A DNA stretch of 64,000 nt, taken from the NCBI GenBank assembly GCA_900539115.1, contig UQAQ01000008.1:30542-94541 (forward strand), written 5' to 3'. Below the pieces are notes generated by a model that was not told where the DNA came from, did not search any database, and saw nothing but the letters and a program-made list of their open reading frames with translations. The stretch is from an uncultured Roseburia sp. Lineage in GTDB: Bacteria > Bacillota > Clostridia > Lachnospirales > Lachnospiraceae. Made by a program: the position numbers and the translations under genes. Positions 44,504-52,884 of this stretch are shown here, in pieces (position 1 is the first letter of the stretch; each line of letters starts with the position of its first letter).

Positions 44504-46222
44504 ATGAAGAACAAAGCGAAGATTATTATGGGAATAGTTATTGCCCTTGTGTTTGTGGCTGCCGTAGGTGCGATTTTATTTAAGAAATTTGCGCCGAGTT
44601 ATACGCAGCGGACGATGGAAGAACAGTATAAGGATTTGGCGAAGGACGAGACACTGATCTGTCTGGATGGATTTCCTTTGGAAGAAAAAGGAAAAATTAT
44701 TGGCGAGACGATGTATCTGCCATTGGATACGGTGATCGATAAAATGAACGAGAGATTTTACTGGGATAAAAAAGAGCAGGTGCTCAGTTTTGTCAGCCCG
44801 GTAAGAGGGCTGATGACCGTGGCTCCGAATACGACGACATATACTGTTGGAAAAGAAAATAAAGAAATGACGGATCAGATTCTTTATGTGGATGGCGATA
44901 CGATGTATATTTCCGTGCCATTTTATGATGAGATGACGCAGGAAAAAAGTACGTTGAAATGGGCGTCAAAGGGCGAGGCTCCGAATCGTGTCATTTTGAA
45001 TGCGGATTTTGAGTCGACTCATATGGAAGCGAAGTTGAGCGAAAAGACAAGACTTCGTGTGGGACCGAATAAAAAATACGATTATCTGCTGGATCTCAAA
45101 AAAAATCAGAAAGTGATCGTTGATACACAGAGCCAGGCTGAAAATGACTATCAGAAAGTATTCACAACCGACGGAATTGAAGGTTACGTGCCGGCGGAAT
45201 TTTTGAGTGGACAGACCGAGACTGCGTGGAAACGCCAAAGTGAGGAAGAGACATTTGCACAAAAAGGCATTGGAACGACCGTGTGTCTGGGATGGCATCA
45301 GATGACACAGACCGTGGGCGCGGCGGAACTTGAGAGTAAAGTGGCGGTGGCCGGAAGTCTGAATGTTGTATCGCCGACGTGGTTTGCACTAAATGATAAT
45401 AAAGGAAACTTTAGTTCTCTGGCGAGCGAAGAATATGTGACAGCTGCACATGCGAAAGGCTTGAAAGTGTGGGGGCTCATCAATGATTTTGACAAAAATA
45501 TATCGTTGAAAAGAATATTGGGACGGACAAGTACGAGAAGCCGCCTGATCAATAATCTTGTGTCAACGGCGATGCGTTACAAATTGGATGGTATCAATAT
45601 CGATTTTGAAAAAATAAAGAGCGATGTAGCACCGGCATATCTCGAATTTTTGAGAGAATTGACACTGGTGTGCCATGCAAATGACATTACGGTGACGGTG
45701 GACGATTATCTGCCAACCGATGCGACTGCCTATTACGATTGGAAAGAACAGGGAAAAGTGGCAGACTACGTAATCTTTATGGCATATGACGAGCATTACG
45801 CAGGAAGCAAGGAAAGCGGTTCCGTTTCTTCACTGCCGTTTGTGGAAAATGGCGTGGACAAGGGATTGCAGTATATTCCGGCGGAAAGAACAGTCGTGGC
45901 ACTCCCATTTTATACTAGATTATGGAAAGAAGTGAAAAGCGGAGATGGGGTTGCGGTAACTTCAAGTGCATATGGCATGAGTTCGGCGGAGAGCGTACTC
46001 CAGTCCAATAGTGCGACGCCAAAATGGGACGAGGAGACAAGCCAGTATTACGCCGAATTTAAGGCAGACGGCGCCAAATATAAGATCTGGCTGGAGGAAG
46101 AAACCTCACTCAGTAAAAAAATGGAAACCGTTATGGCGAAAAATGTAGCAGGTATTGCCTTTTGGAAACTTGGATTTGAACGAATGGCTACCTGGACAAC
46201 GATAGAAAAATATGTGAAATAA
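44504..46222 (+). CDS. Membrane-anchored SH3-domain GH18 family glycosidase
   Basis: This 572-residue protein has a TM anchor (about 6-27), a region resembling a stalk-protein beta domain (30-170), a bacterial SH3 domain (about 180-237; EKTRLRVGPNKKYDYLLDL to GIEGYVPAEFL) and a GH18 barrel (about 255-570). The catalytic signature is LDGINIDFE with Glu369. The middle Asp of DGIDIDFE is Asn, as in spore-cortex YaaH/SleL-type enzymes. It probably hydrolyses or binds a wall glycan outside the cell. GGGAAAGGA precedes ATG 44504. A CwlD-like amidase follows. Confidence 0.85.
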   Translation: MKNKAKIIMGIVIALVFVAAVGAILFKKFAPSYTQRTMEEQYKDLAKDETLICLDGFPLEEKGKIIGETMYLPLDTVIDKMNERFYWDKKEQVLSFVSPVRGLMTVAPNTTTYTVGKENKEMTDQILYVDGDTMYISVPFYDEMTQEKSTLKWASKGEAPNRVILNADFESTHMEAKLSEKTRLRVGPNKKYDYLLDLKKNQKVIVDTQSQAENDYQKVFTTDGIEGYVPAEFLSGQTETAWKRQSEEETFAQKGIGTTVCLGWHQMTQTVGAAELESKVAVAGSLNVVSPTWFALNDNKGNFSSLASEEYVTAAHAKGLKVWGLINDFDKNISLKRILGRTSTRSRLINNLVSTAMRYKLDGINIDFEKIKSDVAPAYLEFLRELTLVCHANDITVTVDDYLPTDATAYYDWKEQGKVADYVIFMAYDEHYAGSKESGSVSSLPFVENGVDKGLQYIPAERTVVALPFYTRLWKEVKSGDGVAVTSSAYGMSSAESVLQSNSATPKWDEETSQYYAEFKADGAKYKIWLEEETSLSKKMETVMAKNVAGIAFWKLGFERMATWTTIEKYVK

Positions 46223-46225
46223 AGT

Positions 46226-46258
46226 CGCCTCGTGCAAGCACGAACGTCTTTTGAACTT
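46226..46258 (+). repeat. 33-bp direct repeat, copy 1
   Basis: The unit begins CGCCTCGTGCAAGCACGAAC and continues CGTCTTTTGAACTT. A second copy at 46390-46422 differs at two bases. The repeats flank about 130 bp of unassigned sequence between the GH18 and amidase genes. Confidence 0.85.
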
Positions 46259-46389
46259 GAAAGATGTCGATGCCACGAATTGCTTCGCAGCAAGGCTGCT
46301 CCCGCAATTCTGCAAACATTCGGATTTTGCTGATTTTCTACGAAAATCGCTGCATCCTCATTTGTTTGGCGGGTCCCAAATTCAAAAGC

Positions 46390-46422
46390 CGCCTCATGCA
46401 AGCACGAACGTCTTTTAAACTT
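46390..46422 (+). repeat. 33-bp direct repeat, copy 2
   Basis: The unit begins CGCCTCATGCAAGCACGAAC; 31 of 33 bases match copy 1. Each copy contains the small palindrome GTGCAAGCAC or ATGCAAGCAC. Confidence 0.85.
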
Positions 46423-46464
46423 TTGACCCTGGCATCGAAACATTCAGGAATGTGGACAAACGAT

Positions 46465-46503
46465 ACTCCGTACATTAGTAATAAGAATGTGCGGAGTGTT
46501 TTG
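46465..46503 (+). terminator. Hairpin with T-tract just before the amidase gene
   Basis: ACTCCGTACATT (46465-46476) pairs with AATGTGCGGAGT (46486-46497), 12 pairs with one G-U and loop AGTAATAAG, then GTTTTGTTTT running into the ATG at 46508. It may end the GH18 transcript or act as an attenuator in the amidase leader. Confidence 0.7.
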
Positions 46504-46507
46504 TTTT

Positions 46508-47209
46508 ATGAAAGAAAAAAAGACAGGAACTTGGAAAATATGGGCGGTTACGATATTTTTGTTTGCCATTGTGGTGGCGGCGACGATCCGGGTAAGTACG
46601 CTTCCGGTGCTGAATTTTACGGCAAAGGGGAGTAAGGTGCATATTGTGATCGATCCGGGGCACGGCGGTTTTGATCCGGGCAAAGTAGGGACGATGGGGA
46701 CATTGGAAAAAGATGTAAATTTAAACATTTCTCTTAAATTGAGAGAAATTCTCATAAAAAGCGGTTACACGGTAGCGATGACGAGAGAAAAAGACGAGGC
46801 TTTGTGTGGGGAGACGACGGGAAAAAAGAAAGTGGAAGACCTCAATGCCAGACTTGCGGTTATAGACAAGGAAAAGCCCGAACTTACGGTGAGTATTCAC
46901 CAAAACAGTTATTCTGCGGGCACAAAGGGCGCGCAGGTATTTTACTACTCGGGTTCTGAGGAGGGGAAACGGCTGGCGAATGTGCTCCAGGAGACGATCA
47001 AAGAGGAGATGGGGGACGGAAACCACCGCGTAGAAAAGGCCAATGACAGTTATTATATGCTGAAAAAATCCAGCGGACCATTTGTTATTATCGAGTGCGG
47101 ATTTTTGTCCAATCCGGAAGAAGAAAAACTCTTAATTTCCGAGGAGTATCAGCAAAAAATGGCAAAAGCAGTCGCAGAGGGGATTGAAAAATTCTTGTAT
47201 AACGAGTGA
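46508..47209 (+). CDS. cwlD: N-acetylmuramoyl-L-alanine amidase, CwlD-like
   Basis: This 233-residue Amidase_3 enzyme cleaves the amide between MurNAc and L-Ala in peptidoglycan. A TM/signal segment lies at about 10-30; zinc ligands are His in IDPGHGGFDPG, Glu in TLEKDVNLN and His in SIHQNSY, with the catalytic Glu in IIECGFLSNPEEE. It resembles CwlD, which in spore formers makes muramic-delta-lactam with PdaA, but a general wall role is also possible. ATG 46508 is preferred over 46487 because the latter lies in the hairpin. Confidence 0.88.
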   Translation: MKEKKTGTWKIWAVTIFLFAIVVAATIRVSTLPVLNFTAKGSKVHIVIDPGHGGFDPGKVGTMGTLEKDVNLNISLKLREILIKSGYTVAMTREKDEALCGETTGKKKVEDLNARLAVIDKEKPELTVSIHQNSYSAGTKGAQVFYYSGSEEGKRLANVLQETIKEEMGDGNHRVEKANDSYYMLKKSSGPFVIIECGFLSNPEEEKLLISEEYQQKMAKAVAEGIEKFLYNE

Positions 47210-47223
47210 AATTGTGGTACAAT
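47195..47223 (+). promoter_or_regulatory. Promoter of the Sua5 fusion gene
   Basis: TTGTAT (47195-47200) and TACAAT (47218-47223), 17-bp spacer, overlapping the end of the amidase gene. No terminator is seen until 57227, so it could drive rpiB, proC and the atp genes as well. Confidence 0.65.
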
Positions 47224-47263
47224 AAAATCAAATATTTTTCGGACTGAAAGCGGTGAAAACGCT

Positions 47264-48778
47264 ATGAATACAAAGATTATTACATGGAATGAAGAATGGG
47301 GATTTGAGGCGGACGAACTTGCGGAAGCGGCTCAGATCATCCGGGATGGCGGTCTGGTGGCATTTCCGACAGAGACGGTATATGGTCTTGGGGGAAATGG
47401 ACTGGATCCACAGGCATCCCAAAAAATATATGCGGCAAAGGGGCGTCCTTCGGACAATCCATTGATACTGCATATTGCAAAAATCGAGCAATTACACGAG
47501 GTGGTAAGCGAGATTCCGGAAGCGGCGGCGACGTTAGCCGAGGCATTTTGGCCGGGTCCTCTTACGATGATATTTAAAAAGGCGGACTGTGTGCCGTATG
47601 AGACGACTGGCGGACTGGACACGGTTGCGGTGCGTATGCCGCAGCACATGGGAGCCTTACAGTTCTTGGAAGAAGCCGGAGTGCCGGTTGCAGCGCCAAG
47701 TGCCAATACATCGGGACGTCCAAGCCCGACATTGGCAAAACATGTAAAAGAAGATTTAGATGGGAAAATAGATATGATCATCGACGGCGGAGAAGTGGGA
47801 ATCGGATTTGAATCCACTATTGTCGATGTGACTGAGGAGATACCGGTGATTCTGCGTCCGGGATTTATTACGCAGAAAATGCTGCAGGAGATTGTCGGAG
47901 AAGTGCAGATGGATCCGGCATTGATGCAGGTAAGCGGCGACCAGAAGCCGAAAGCACCGGGAATGAAATACCGGCATTATGCGCCGAAAGCGGACATGAC
48001 ATTGTATCAGGGAGATACGGAAGATGTGATCGCCCATATTAACCGCGAGATTGCGGCGTATGTGGAAAATGGCACGTATCGGCCGGAGGAGATCGGTATC
48101 CTTGCGACGACCGAATCGGCGGATCGTTATCCGATCGGACAAGTTGTCGTGGCGGGATCCAGAGAAGAAGATACCGAGGGAAAATATTTATACGAGGCCC
48201 TTCGCAGATTTGACGAACTGCACGTAAAACGGATTTTGTCGGAGACATTTTTTGATTCGGCAAAAGAAGAGGCGGTTATGAACCGGCTGAAAAAAGCGGC
48301 CGGGCAGAATCTGGTGCAGGTAGAGCCTTATGAGGTCTGCAACCGCGTGATCTTTGTCAGCAAGGATAATATTACGCTGGGGCCGATGAATGAGTGGATC
48401 CTGAAAAGTATTCTTATGGATAAAGAGAAAGAGGTTCTTTCGAGAGGGCTTGTCGTATTGTTCGAAGAGCCGAGAAACATGAAAGTAACCGATATTTTGA
48501 TCAATCACGGAGTTCGGTGTGAAGAACAGGTTTCCGTCGCATTTTCGCCGGAAGAGGTGACGCGCGACACCGTGATCATTACGATGAACTTTGCGGAGAA
48601 GGTAAAAGTTCTGGAGGATTATGGATTGGAGAGAAACGTCTATACATTGCGGGAACTTGCCGGGGAAGAAGGCGATACCGAGCCGCCGCTTGGAGGCGAC
48701 GAGGAAGCGTATGAGGCAAGCTATACGGAGTGCAAAGATCTGCTCTATAAAATAAAAAAGAAATTACAGTGGAGGTAA
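47264..48778 (+). CDS. Threonylcarbamoyl-AMP synthase (Sua5/YwlC) fused to a degenerate LMW-phosphatase domain
   Basis: Residues 1-345 are Sua5: the YrdC core (FPTETVYGLGGNG, KGRPSDNPLILHI, APSANTSGRPSPT) makes the TC-AMP used for t6A in tRNA, and the C-terminal Sua5 domain follows with PGMKYRHYAPK. Residues about 358-504 have the LMW protein-tyrosine-phosphatase fold pattern, but the P-loop reads VSKDNITLGPM: the catalytic Cys is Ser366 and the Arg is Leu372. In Bacillus ywlC, ywlE (arginine phosphatase) and ywlF (rpiB) are neighbours, so this looks like a ywlC-ywlE fusion whose phosphatase lost activity. rpiB starts 3 bp later. Confidence 0.85.
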   Translation: MNTKIITWNEEWGFEADELAEAAQIIRDGGLVAFPTETVYGLGGNGLDPQASQKIYAAKGRPSDNPLILHIAKIEQLHEVVSEIPEAAATLAEAFWPGPLTMIFKKADCVPYETTGGLDTVAVRMPQHMGALQFLEEAGVPVAAPSANTSGRPSPTLAKHVKEDLDGKIDMIIDGGEVGIGFESTIVDVTEEIPVILRPGFITQKMLQEIVGEVQMDPALMQVSGDQKPKAPGMKYRHYAPKADMTLYQGDTEDVIAHINREIAAYVENGTYRPEEIGILATTESADRYPIGQVVVAGSREEDTEGKYLYEALRRFDELHVKRILSETFFDSAKEEAVMNRLKKAAGQNLVQVEPYEVCNRVIFVSKDNITLGPMNEWILKSILMDKEKEVLSRGLVVLFEEPRNMKVTDILINHGVRCEEQVSVAFSPEEVTRDTVIITMNFAEKVKVLEDYGLERNVYTLRELAGEEGDTEPPLGGDEEAYEASYTECKDLLYKIKKKLQWR

Positions 48779-48781
48779 GCT

Positions 48782-49210
48782 ATGATTGCATTGGGAAGTG
48801 ACCAGGCAGGTTATGAATTGAAACAGGAAATCATCAAGTATTTGGAAGAAAATGGATATGAATACAAAGATTACGGAAGTTACAGCACAGATCCGGTTGA
48901 TTATCCGGTGTATGGGAAAAAAGTGGCACACGCGATTGCTGATGGCGAGTGCGACAAAGGAATCCTGATCTGTGGAACCGGAATCGGTATCTCGATCGCG
49001 GCAAATAAAGTCAAAGGCATCCGCGCAGCGGTCTGTGGAGACTGTTTTAGTGCCGAGGCGACGAGACTTCATAACGATGCCAATATCGTGGCACTGGGCG
49101 CACGGGTAACAGGCCCGGGACTTGCCGTACGTATTGTAGACACATTCTTACATACTGAATTTTCCGGCGTGGACAGACATATCCGCCGTGTGGAAATGAT
49201 AGAAGAATAA
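48782..49210 (+). CDS. rpiB: Ribose-5-phosphate isomerase B
   Basis: RpiB interconverts ribose 5-phosphate and ribulose 5-phosphate in the pentose phosphate pathway. The 142-residue protein has LGSDQAGYELK, the catalytic Cys in ILICGTGIGISIAANK and His in RLHNDANIVALGAR. The common SDHAG is SDQAG here. GGAGG lies at the end of the upstream gene. The position after the Sua5/phosphatase fusion copies the Bacillus ywlF context. Confidence 0.93.
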   Translation: MIALGSDQAGYELKQEIIKYLEENGYEYKDYGSYSTDPVDYPVYGKKVAHAIADGECDKGILICGTGIGISIAANKVKGIRAAVCGDCFSAEATRLHNDANIVALGARVTGPGLAVRIVDTFLHTEFSGVDRHIRRVEMIEE

Positions 49211-49232
49211 ACGAAGCACAGCTTCAGAATGG

Positions 49233-50036
49233 ATGGTAAAAATGTTAGGATTTGTTGGTTGTGGAAATATGGCGCAGGCGATGCTCAAAGGAATTTTGAG
49301 TAAAGGCTTGTATGCAAAAGAAGACATTCTCGTATCGAGAAGAAACGAAGAAGCACTTCAGAACATTCAAAATGAATTTGGCGTAAATGTTACGACGGAC
49401 AATGCCGAAGTGGCAAAAAAAGCAGACGTTTTGATTCTTGCGGTAAAACCATTTCAATTTGAAACCGTCATTTCAGAGATTCGAAATGAAGTGTCAGAGA
49501 ATACGCTCGTAATCTCGATCGCAGCCGGTCAGACAATCGCGAATATAGAAAAATTATTTGGAAAGACTATCAAATTAGTAAGAAGTATGCCAAATACGCC
49601 GGCATTGGTGCTCGAAGGGGCAGCAGGTGTCTGCTATAACGATCATGTGTCAGAAGATGACAAAAAAACGACGATGGAAATATTTTCCAGTTTTGGCGTT
49701 GCCAATGAAGTGAGTGAATCCATGATTGACACGGTGATCGGCGTAAGCGGAAGTTCACCGGCGTATGTATTTATGTTTATCGAGGCGATGGCGGATGCCG
49801 CTGTGGCAGACGGTATGCCAAGGGCGCAGGCGTATGAGATGGCAGCACAGTCGGTGCTGGGAAGTGCCAAGATGGTTCTTGAGACCGGAAAACATCCGGG
49901 AGAACTGAAAGACATGGTATGTTCTCCGGCAGGAACGACGATTGAAGCCGTCCGCGTGCTGGAAGAAAAAGGATTCCGAAGTGCCGTGATCGAAGCGATG
50001 AAAGCTTGCGTAAAGAAAGCAAAAGAAATGAGTTAA
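49233..50036 (+). CDS. proC: Pyrroline-5-carboxylate reductase
   Basis: ProC makes proline from pyrroline-5-carboxylate with NAD(P)H. The 267-residue protein has a Rossmann start LGFVGCGNMAQAML, RSMPNTPALV, and the family signature GSSPAYVFMFIEAMADAAV with PGELKDMVCSPAGTTIEAV. The start is ATG 49233 or 49242; the ribosome site is weak for both. It ends 7 bp before the first atp gene, so the ATP synthase may be transcribed from upstream. Confidence 0.95.
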   Translation: MVKMLGFVGCGNMAQAMLKGILSKGLYAKEDILVSRRNEEALQNIQNEFGVNVTTDNAEVAKKADVLILAVKPFQFETVISEIRNEVSENTLVISIAAGQTIANIEKLFGKTIKLVRSMPNTPALVLEGAAGVCYNDHVSEDDKKTTMEIFSSFGVANEVSESMIDTVIGVSGSSPAYVFMFIEAMADAAVADGMPRAQAYEMAAQSVLGSAKMVLETGKHPGELKDMVCSPAGTTIEAVRVLEEKGFRSAVIEAMKACVKKAKEMS

Positions 50037-50043
50037 TGGTGCG

Positions 50044-50343
50044 ATGAAAAAAAGAGATAAGCAACGTGAACGGAGGGAAGTCATTCATGCCCTTTCCATG
50101 ATACTGCAGATTGGTCTGGCGATGCTGACCTGTATGGGAATCAGTCTTGCCGTCGGGTATTATCTGGATCAACTGCTTGGAACAAAGATATGGGTTATCA
50201 TCATGCTGGTGATCGGAATATTGGCGTCGATGCGCAGCCTTCTTGTCCTGACGGGACAATATGGAAACGCCGGCTCCAAAAAGGAAGAAACGCCGGCAGA
50301 GCAGGAGGACATTCATGAAGGAAGCAAAAAAGACACTCCTTAG
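50044..50343 (+). CDS. AtpZ/AtpI-family small membrane protein
   Basis: This 99-residue protein has a charged N-terminus, two TM helices (about 18-40 and 48-70) and a polar tail. The first-gene position in F-ATPase operons and the motif GYYLDQLLGTKIWVIIML fit the AtpZ/AtpI group, thought to help c-ring assembly or Mg2+ uptake. It overlaps the next gene by 29 bp. Confidence 0.8.
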   Translation: MKKRDKQRERREVIHALSMILQIGLAMLTCMGISLAVGYYLDQLLGTKIWVIIMLVIGILASMRSLLVLTGQYGNAGSKKEETPAEQEDIHEGSKKDTP

Positions 50344-50716
50344 GGTGATCGGCATTATGTGGGGACTTGCGGCAGTGGTTCTGATCGTGGGTGCCATTCT
50401 GTTTGCGATTCATCCCTTTCCCTATTTTCCCTATGTAAGCGGTGAGGTATTGGGAACGCTGGTTTCCAGTCTGCTTATGTGGCATCGCTTTAATACCTTG
50501 GATGTCGAACTGGATATGGCAAAAAAGAACGCCATACGGCATCTTCGTATGCAGGCGTCGGTACGAAGTCTGATCAGCCTGCTGACATTATTATTGAGTT
50601 TTTATTTTCGACAGTATTTCTACCCGGTTACGGTGTTTGCGGGATTGTTCGCCACCAAGGCGGCGGCACTCCTGTATCCGGTCATTTTCCGGGAAAAACA
50701 GGATCTGGCGGAATAA
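50315..50716 (+). CDS. atpI: ATP synthase subunit I (AtpI-like)
   Basis: This 133-residue protein has four predicted TM helices (about 8-30, 36-52, 72-93 and 96-115). The topology and place match ATP synthase subunit I, a c-ring assembly factor. ATG 50315 follows GCAGGAGG; an earlier in-frame ATG at 50261 lies within the upstream gene. Sequence conservation is low in this family, so the call leans on context. Confidence 0.78.
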   Translation: MKEAKKTLLRVIGIMWGLAAVVLIVGAILFAIHPFPYFPYVSGEVLGTLVSSLLMWHRFNTLDVELDMAKKNAIRHLRMQASVRSLISLLTLLLSFYFRQYFYPVTVFAGLFATKAAALLYPVIFREKQDLAE

Positions 50717-50763
50717 ACTATACACAGACATTTGTCTGAAAAAACGAGAAAGGAGACTTAGGC

Positions 50764-51474
50764 TTGGATAACAAAGTGGATTTTTACGTCCATGGGTATC
50801 AACAGGTACACATTGGTGGTTACACATTTTGGATCACGACAAGCCATGTGTGTCTGGTAATCGTTATGGTTGCATTGATTATCTTTGCAATCGTGGCAAA
50901 CCGTGTTATCAAAAAGGCGGATTACCGGAAAGCGCCGACAGGATTTTTAAATGTCATCGAGCTTCTGGTGGAAACCGTGGATAAACTGGTACTTGATAAC
51001 ATGGGCGGAAAACTTGCCCCGCGTTTTCGAAACTATGTGGGAGCATTGTTTATGTTGATTCTTACATGTAATCTTTCCGGATTGTTTGGACTGCGTCCGC
51101 CGACCGCGGATTATGGTATCACACTTCCGTTGGCATTGATTACGTTTGTAATGATTCAATACCAGGGATTCAAATGGCAGAAAATGGGTAAGATCAAAGG
51201 GCTGTTTGAACCAATATTTTTATTTTTGCCGGTGAATATCATCAGCGAATTTGCAACACCGGTTTCAATGTCACTTCGTTTGTTTGCCAATATACTTTCC
51301 GGTACGATGATGATGGCGTTGATTTACGGATTATTGCCAAAACTTGCCACACTTGCGTGGCCGGCAGCACTGCATGCGTACATGGATGTATTTTCCGGAG
51401 CGTTGCAGGCGTATGTTTTCGCGATGCTGACAATGGTATTTATTGCCAATGCAGCAGGGGACGAAGCCAAGTAA
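50764..51474 (+). CDS. atpB: F1F0 ATP synthase subunit a
   Basis: Subunit a forms the two ion half-channels beside the c-ring. The 236-residue protein has five or six TM helices. The essential Arg is in SMSLRLFANILSGTMM, and the C-terminal helix reads AYVFAMLTMVFIANAAG. TTG start at 50764 after AAAGGAG. It is followed by atpE 36 bp later. Confidence 0.95.
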   Translation: MDNKVDFYVHGYQQVHIGGYTFWITTSHVCLVIVMVALIIFAIVANRVIKKADYRKAPTGFLNVIELLVETVDKLVLDNMGGKLAPRFRNYVGALFMLILTCNLSGLFGLRPPTADYGITLPLALITFVMIQYQGFKWQKMGKIKGLFEPIFLFLPVNIISEFATPVSMSLRLFANILSGTMMMALIYGLLPKLATLAWPAALHAYMDVFSGALQAYVFAMLTMVFIANAAGDEAK

Positions 51475-51768
<294 letters not shown>

Positions 51769-51803
51769 AAAGCACAGAATAATCAAAAAGATTGGAGAGA
51801 GAC

Positions 51804-52322
51804 ATGGATAATCGAATTTTTGGACTGGATCCGCAATTGCTCTTTGATACGGCGATTGGATTGCTTGCCATGTTGGTATTGTTTATCCTGCTTTCATATT
51901 TGTTATTCAATCCGGCGAGAAAACTGATCCAGAAACGGAAAGAGTTTATCGCCAGCCAGCTTGAAGAAGCAGCAAAGGCAGAGAAGGATGCGAAAGAACT
52001 GGAGACCCAATATCGTGCGAAATTAGACAAAGTCGAGGACGAGGCAGAAGAGATGCTCAGCGATGCGCGTAAAAAGGCGCTTGACAAAGAGAAAGAGATC
52101 GTTGCCAAGGCTTCTGATGAGGCTCAGACCATCAAGGCAAGAGCCGAGCACGAGGTGGAATTGGAGAAGAATAAAGTTCGTGATGAAATGAAACAGGAAA
52201 TCGTTCATGTGGCATCTGCTATGGCAGGAAAATTTGTCGCTGCATCGATGGATGAGGACAAACAGGCGCAGCTCATTGACGAAACATTGAAGGAAATGGG
52301 TGATGAGACATGGCAAAATTAG
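51804..52322 (+). CDS. atpF: F1F0 ATP synthase subunit b
   Basis: This 172-residue peripheral stalk subunit has one N-terminal TM helix (about 10-32) and a long charged coiled coil (LIQKRKEFIASQLEEAAKA to the end). It ties subunit a to F1. ATG 51804 is preferred with GGAGAG upstream; a TTG at 51792 is in frame but lies on that site. It overlaps atpH by 13 bp. Confidence 0.93.
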   Translation: MDNRIFGLDPQLLFDTAIGLLAMLVLFILLSYLLFNPARKLIQKRKEFIASQLEEAAKAEKDAKELETQYRAKLDKVEDEAEEMLSDARKKALDKEKEIVAKASDEAQTIKARAEHEVELEKNKVRDEMKQEIVHVASAMAGKFVAASMDEDKQAQLIDETLKEMGDETWQN

Positions 52323-52855
52323 TATCAAAAGTATACGGAGATGCTCTGTTTGAGGCAGCGCTGGAAGAAAACCAGCTGGATGCCGTATGGGATGAGGTCA
52401 GAGAGATCGCCTCGATCCTTCAGGAAAACGAAGCATTTATTGATATTATGAATCATCCCGAGATGACGCGGGAAAAAGAACTTGCGATGATGGACGAAGT
52501 ATTTGGCGGAAAAGTTTCGGATGTTATGATGGGCTTTTTGCAGGTACTCGTAAAAAAAGGACGCTTTGGTGAAATTGAATCCGTGCTGGAATATTTTGAC
52601 AAAAGAGCAAAAGAATATAAGAAGATTGGCGTTGTCTATGTGACGACACCGGCTGAACTTTCCGATGCACAGAAACAAAAGATCGAAGCGCGCTTGTCAG
52701 AAACGTCTTCGTATGAGACGCTGGAGATGAATTACAACGTGGATGCGAGTCTGCTTGGCGGAATCCGCATTCGCATTGACGACCGTGTCGTGGACAATAC
52801 GATCCGGACGAAGCTGGAAGAAATGACAAGAAAATTAAGCAAGGTCAGAGTGTAA
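52310..52855 (+). CDS. atpH: F1F0 ATP synthase subunit delta
   Basis: This 181-residue delta subunit links the b stalk to the top of F1. The N-terminal helical bundle ([20 protein letters not shown]) and the C-terminal motif [21 protein letters not shown] are the family hallmarks. Its ATG lies inside the end of atpF, and the atpA start follows after 29 bp. Confidence 0.94.
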   Translation: MAKLVSKVYGDALFEAALEENQLDAVWDEVREIASILQENEAFIDIMNHPEMTREKELAMMDEVFGGKVSDVMMGFLQVLVKKGRFGEIESVLEYFDKRAKEYKKIGVVYVTTPAELSDAQKQKIEARLSETSSYETLEMNYNVDASLLGGIRIRIDDRVVDNTIRTKLEEMTRKLSKVRV

Positions 52856-52884
52856 CTTCTAAGGAAAGAAGGTGTTTGAGGAAC

